Of a DNA stretch of 37,016 nucleotides, positions 33,766-37,016 are shown in pieces. Where the stretch lies: NCBI GenBank assembly GCA_036276235.1, contig DATBDZ010000347.1, forward strand, positions 1-37,016, written 5' to 3'. Every line of letters starts with the position of its first letter. The stretch's first letter is position 1. The stretch comes from JANWHF01 sp036276235 (GTDB lineage: Bacteria > Planctomycetota > Phycisphaerae > Tepidisphaerales > Tepidisphaeraceae). A program made the translations under genes and the position numbers. The notes under the pieces were generated by a model that saw nothing but the letters and a program-made list of their open reading frames with translations, was not told where the DNA came from and searched no databases.

Positions 33766-33892
33766 CTCCCTCTCCCCTGTACTCAGGGGAGAGGGTTGGG
33801 GTGAGGGGACGACGCGTCAATTTGCGAGCGGCGCCATATCGCGACTCCCTGTCCCCTCACCCTGCCCTCTCCCCTGAGTACAGGGGAGAGGG
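33766..33892. repeat. Paired palindromic repeat (family A) between convergent genes
   Basis: The left hairpin CCCTCTCCCCTGTACTCAGG with a GGTTGGGGTGAGGGGAC tail faces the right unit GTCCCCTCACCCTGCCCTCT with a CTGAGTACAGGGGAGAGGG stem. It is the cleanest copy of the family and touches the stop codon of the Uma2 gene at 33893. The position between convergent genes would let it act as a terminator in both directions. Confidence 0.88.
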
Positions 33893-34462
33893 TTACGGAA
33901 GAAGAGTCTCCACCGGAATCGGTCCGACGATCTTGTCGCCGACTTGAATTGTTACGCCCTCGCCGCGTTTTAGAATTCGCGATGTACGATAATCGGCCGT
34001 CTCTGCATTCCCCGACGGGTCTTCAAAAACCTCAAGCTGCTCATCGACGACGTGGAGAATCCAATAGGTCGGAATTCCCGCCGCCGCGAAAATCTGTTTC
34101 TTAAGCGTGCGAGCCAGATCAATTGCCAGGTCGGAAGCCTCAACCACCAGCGCGACTTCCGAAGCTCCAGGATGTCGATGCATGTAATCGGTTACTGTTC
34201 CCAGCACAATCGCTAAATCTGGCTCGGGCTCACTATCGGCTAAAGTAATGGACGGATGCATCTCCACGGACCATCCCGCTGGCACGCACGCCCTCAGTGC
34301 GTCATCTGCAAGGCCACTCATAACTCTGCTCTTCGGGGTGCGTCGAGGCTTCTCTACCAATTGTCCGTTGAGAAGTTCAACCCGATCATCCGTTGTTAGA
34401 ATCCCACAGCGAACCATCTCGTGGTACTGGTCGATCGAGATTTGTCTGGCAGCGGGCATCAT
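33893..34462 (-). CDS. Uma2 family (DUF820) putative endonuclease
   Basis: About 189 residues from ATG 34462 (MMPAARQISIDQYHEMVRCG). It shows the family layout: an RVELLNGQLVEKPRRTP strand-turn, SEPEPDLAIVLG with the PD motif, VALVVEASDLAIDL with the acidic core, KKQIFAAAGIPTYWILHVVD with the conserved lysine and YWI, and a closing beta region. Uma2 proteins are PD-(D/E)xK-like and common in Planctomycetota and Cyanobacteria; their cellular role is unclear. It is divergent from hisA, with about 100 bases between starts. Confidence 0.85.
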   Translation of the reverse strand: MMPAARQISIDQYHEMVRCGILTTDDRVELLNGQLVEKPRRTPKSRVMSGLADDALRACVPAGWSVEMHPSITLADSEPEPDLAIVLGTVTDYMHRHPGASEVALVVEASDLAIDLARTLKKQIFAAAGIPTYWILHVVDEQLEVFEDPSGNAETADYRTSRILKRGEGVTIQVGDKIVGPIPVETLLP

Positions 34463-34561
34463 TGGGGAATGCGTTCTGCTCGAGAACAACTCAATGTTAT
34501 TCGCTCTGAAAACATCGAGCAATCGATTGTTTGTTCTGCCCGAAATGGTAGCTTCGCCCCA

Positions 34562-35293
34562 ATGCCCCTGACGATTGTCCCAAGCATCGACCTCCGCGGC
34601 GGCCGGGTTGTCCGCCTCAAGCAAGGCGATTATGGCCGCCAGGTCAATTACGACGTCGATCCGTTTGATGTGGCCCGCTCCTTTGCCGCGGCGGGCGCGA
34701 CGTGGATGCACATCGTCGATCTGGACGGCGCGAAGGAAGGCCGCCCGGTGCAGACGGAGCTGATCGGCCGCCTCATTGCGTCAACCGGCTTACAAGTCGA
34801 AGTCGGCGGCGGCGTGCGATCGACCGACGACATCCGCCGACTCCTCGACGCCGGCGCGGCTCGCGTCGTCGTCGGAACCAAGGCGATGGAAGATTGGCCC
34901 TGGTTCGAGCAGATTGCCCACGACGCGGCGTTCGATAGCAAACTTGTGCTATCCGTCGATGCCAAGGAAGGCGTCATCGCCACGCGCGGCTGGACCGAAA
35001 CCTCCGGCCGCCTCGCGACCGACGTCGCCAAACAGGTCGGCGATTGGCCCCTCGCCGCGCTGCTGTATACCGATGTCGCCAAGGATGGCATGCTCGCCGG
35101 CCCCAACACCCTGCACACATGGATGCTCGTCCAATCCGGCAAAATCCCCGTCATCGCCAGCGGCGGCGTCGGAACCATCGAGCACATCCGCCAGCTCCTG
35201 CCGATCGGTGCGTGGGGAGTGATCGTGGGGCGGAGTTTGTATGAAGGAACGGTGGATCTGGCGGAAGCGGTACGGGTTGGAGCGGGGTCGTGA
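34562..35293 (+). CDS. hisA: Phosphoribosylformimino-5-aminoimidazole carboxamide ribotide isomerase
   Basis: 243 residues from ATG 34562 (MPLTIVPSIDLRGGRVVRL), the usual HisA start and length. This TIM-barrel enzyme isomerises ProFAR to PRFAR in histidine synthesis. The first catalytic Asp is in PSIDLRGG and the second in LVLSVDAKEG. The phosphate-binding loops are EVGGGVRSTDD and VIASGGVGTIEHI, and YTDVAKDGMLAGPN matches the HisA loop rather than HisF. No other his gene is in the window; frr follows about 120 bases later. Confidence 0.93.
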   Translation: MPLTIVPSIDLRGGRVVRLKQGDYGRQVNYDVDPFDVARSFAAAGATWMHIVDLDGAKEGRPVQTELIGRLIASTGLQVEVGGGVRSTDDIRRLLDAGAARVVVGTKAMEDWPWFEQIAHDAAFDSKLVLSVDAKEGVIATRGWTETSGRLATDVAKQVGDWPLAALLYTDVAKDGMLAGPNTLHTWMLVQSGKIPVIASGGVGTIEHIRQLLPIGAWGVIVGRSLYEGTVDLAEAVRVGAGS

Positions 35294-35410
35294 TGTGGGG
35301 CTCGACCCCACGCCATTGCATTCCATCGAATTCAGCGCGAAAATCGGGCGATTGGCGAGAGGCGGAAGATCCGCCTCCTGAACCCTGAACCCCAAACTCT
35401 AAAACTCTAT

Positions 35411-35971
35411 ATGCCATCCGACGACATCCAGCTTGAATGTGAAGAACACATGGAGAAGGCTCTTGAGCACCTGAAGCACGAGCTTCGCAGCATTCGCACT
35501 GGCCGCGCGACACCGGCGCTGGTAGAGAACATCAAGGTGGACTATTACGGCTCGCCGACCGATTTGCGGTCGATCGCATCGATCAGCGTGCCTGAGGCGA
35601 CGCAGCTTTTGATCAAGCCATTTACGCCGCAGGATTTGAAGGCGATCGAGAAGGCGATCAACGACAGCAAGATCGGCCTGACGCCGCACAGCGACGGGAA
35701 ATCGCTGCGCCTGATGCTGCCGCCGCTTTCGCAGGAGCGGCGATTGCAACTGGCCGGGCAGTGCAAAACGTTCGGCGAAGAAGCCCGCATCCGCATCCGC
35801 AATGCCCGGCGCGACGCCAACAAGATCGCCGACACCGAGCAAAAGGCCGGCGACATGACCGAAGACGAAGCCACCGATACCAAAGAAAAGATTCAGGAGC
35901 TGACCAAGCAGTACGAGGGGAAAGTGGACGAGATGCTCGAGCACAAGAAGCAGGAGATCATGGTGGTGTAG
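35411..35971 (+). CDS. frr: Ribosome recycling factor
   Basis: 186 residues, the normal length. The factor splits post-termination ribosomes with EF-G. The three-helix bundle begins with HMEKALEHLKHELRSIRTGR followed by ATPALVENIKVDYYG. The beta domain has ISVPEATQLLIKPF and LTPHSDGKSLRLMLPPLSQE, and the closing helices have IRNARRDANKIA and EMLEHKKQEIM. The usual pyrH partner is not upstream; hisA is there instead. A hairpin follows, shared with the convergent reductase gene. Confidence 0.95.
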   Translation: MPSDDIQLECEEHMEKALEHLKHELRSIRTGRATPALVENIKVDYYGSPTDLRSIASISVPEATQLLIKPFTPQDLKAIEKAINDSKIGLTPHSDGKSLRLMLPPLSQERRLQLAGQCKTFGEEARIRIRNARRDANKIADTEQKAGDMTEDEATDTKEKIQELTKQYEGKVDEMLEHKKQEIMVV

Positions 35972-35978
35972 AGCGGAG

Positions 35979-36038
35979 CGGCGGGATAAATCCCCCCTTG
36001 CCCTGCGCTGTTCATGTAGGGCGGGGTTTATCCCGCCG
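35979..36038. terminator. Hairpin between convergent frr and fabG-like genes
   Basis: CGGCGGGATAAATCCCCCCT (from 35979) pairs with GCGGGGTTTATCCCGCCG (to 36038) with one small bulge around a short loop. It lies between the stops at 35971 and 36075 and is probably another dispersed palindrome that also acts as a terminator. Confidence 0.7.
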
Positions 36039-36074
36039 TTTTCGCCGTTGCGAGCCTGAGTTGTTCCCGCCCGT

Positions 36075-36827
36075 TCACATATAAAACCCGCCGTTCACGT
36101 GCAGGATCTGGCCCGTGATGTACTGCGCGTGGTCGGAACATAGAAACAGCGCCGCATCCACCACATCTTCAATTCTTCCCATCCGCCCGATCGGCACCTG
36201 CTCGAGCAATTTCTTCGCCACATCCTCCGGCATGGTGCGGCTCATGTCGGTGTCAATAAAACCGGGCGCGATTGCGTTCACGGTAATCTGCTGCCGCGCC
36301 AGCTCGCGCGCGGTCACGCGCGTGAGGGCCATGATGCCCGCCTTGCTCGACGCATAATTCGCCTGGCCGAAGAGGCCGATCTGGCCCGTGACGCTGGAGA
36401 GATTGACGATGCGGCCGCCATTGCGGAGCAGCGGAATCGCCTGCTGCGTGCAATGATAGGTGCCCGTGAGATTGACGCGGATGACCGCATCCCAATCGCT
36501 TTCGGTCATCTTCTTGATCGTGCGATCGCGGATGATGCCGGCGTTGTTGATAAGAATATCCAGCCCGCCAAACTTCTGGCGGACCTGCTCCATCATCGCT
36601 GTGACCGATGCGAGATCACCTACATCGCATTCAACGAGCAACGGATCTTTCAATTTCGCGGCCACCTGCTCGGCATCCGCGCGGTTGCGGCCCTGCGGGT
36701 CGGTGACATAGTTCATCGCGCAGCGCGCGCCGAGCCGATCGAATGCCTGGATCATCCCCGCGCCGATGCCACGCGAGCTTCCGGTAACCAGCGCCACTTT
36801 CCCGGTAAAATCGAGCCAGTCGGGCAT
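36075..36827 (-). CDS. fabG: 3-oxoacyl-ACP reductase-type short-chain dehydrogenase
   Basis: About 250 residues from ATG 36827 (MPDWLDFTGKVALVTGSSRG). It has the Rossmann motif TGSSRGIG, NNAGIIRD, a serine in NLSSVTGQIG, the catalytic YASSKAG (YxxxK), and the typical end DAALFLCSDHAQYITGQILH followed by VNGGFYM. This is the classical FabG pattern, reducing 3-oxoacyl-ACP with NADPH in fatty-acid synthesis. No other fab genes are nearby, so a related SDR with another substrate remains possible. The upstream in-frame extension to 36914 lacks family similarity. Confidence 0.85.
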   Translation of the reverse strand: MPDWLDFTGKVALVTGSSRGIGAGMIQAFDRLGARCAMNYVTDPQGRNRADAEQVAAKLKDPLLVECDVGDLASVTAMMEQVRQKFGGLDILINNAGIIRDRTIKKMTESDWDAVIRVNLTGTYHCTQQAIPLLRNGGRIVNLSSVTGQIGLFGQANYASSKAGIMALTRVTARELARQQITVNAIAPGFIDTDMSRTMPEDVAKKLLEQVPIGRMGRIEDVVDAALFLCSDHAQYITGQILHVNGGFYM

Positions 36828-36940
36828 GGGGGTAGGATAGCAGGAAGAGTGAAAAGTGATGAGTGAAGCCTGAAAAAATCGGTGCGGGCCACGCCACGCT
36901 TGTGGGTAGAGCATCGCGATACTGGAGGGCCGTCATGCTG

Positions 36941-36998
36941 AGGTACTCCGAAGCATCTGGCCGGCCTTGGCGAACTGGCCAGATGCTTCGGAGTACCT
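36941..36998. repeat. Perfect 22-bp inverted repeat (family F)
   Basis: AGGTACTCCGAAGCATCTGG plus CC (36941-36962) is perfectly inverted at 36977-36998, with a 14-base loop. It lies upstream of the reductase start at the window's right end. Nothing else is visible in 36828-37016. Confidence 0.85.
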
Positions 36999-37016
36999 GC
37001 TCTGAAAATGTCGCGA

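Overview
The window looks like a chromosomal segment of a GC-rich member of the Planctomycetota, probably near Phycisphaerae. Four things point there. A giant surface protein carries an N-terminal LEPR-XLL-type sorting motif (LEQRLFLSA). A DUF1587/1592/1588/1585 cytochrome-like protein lies next to a DUF1552 twin-arginine protein. One membrane protein ends in the CxxCGYDLRASPxRCPECG zinc-ribbon tail common in this phylum. The intergenic regions are packed with palindromic repeats. The assignment comes from gene content only; no rRNA gene is present.

Layout. Positions 1-398 (minus) hold a headless fragment of a fibronectin-III protein. Positions 395-8780 (minus) hold a giant secreted multidomain protein of about 2,615 residues, now split by a +1 frameshift at 8484-8489. 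It ends in a Hint autoprocessing domain and a short variable tip, and is followed 30 bases later by a small acidic gene. I read this as a polymorphic toxin with its immunity gene. Positions 8960-13398 (minus) hold the DUF1592/DUF1552 pair, split by a toxin-antitoxin island (VapB-like protein, MNT nucleotidyltransferase, HEPN). The HEPN gene is broken by a 79-bp MITE-like element. Next come an M48-like membrane metalloprotease and a zinc-ribbon membrane protein (13589-16575), and an orphan protein of unknown function (17006-17659). Positions 17833-22600 form a urea-nitrogen locus: ureE, an amidase and allophanate hydrolase on the minus strand, with ureF divergent. After a small conserved-looking gene come a secreted alpha/beta hydrolase, a coiled-coil membrane protein and a second zinc-ribbon membrane protein (23318-27243).

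Positions 27585-29852 encode a secreted protein built almost wholly of about 90 tandem heptapeptides of the form C-P-[PAV]-x-x-T-x, giving a cysteine about every seven residues, closed by a strong terminator. The right end carries a short uvrC lacking its helix-hairpin-helix tail, a tiny secreted His/Lys-rich protein, a secreted PHP/CehA-like metallohydrolase, a Uma2 nuclease-like gene, hisA, frr and a fabG-like reductase.

Best candidates for something new: (1) the LEPR-XLL giant protein with Hint and toxin-like tip, its neighbour gene and the displaced FN3 remnant; (2) the cysteine-proline heptad protein, possibly a disulfide-crosslinked envelope component; (3) the HEPN gene inactivated by a tiny palindromic element with a clean in-frame reconstruction. 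Intergenic space is dominated by several distinct palindrome families, many lying between convergent genes.
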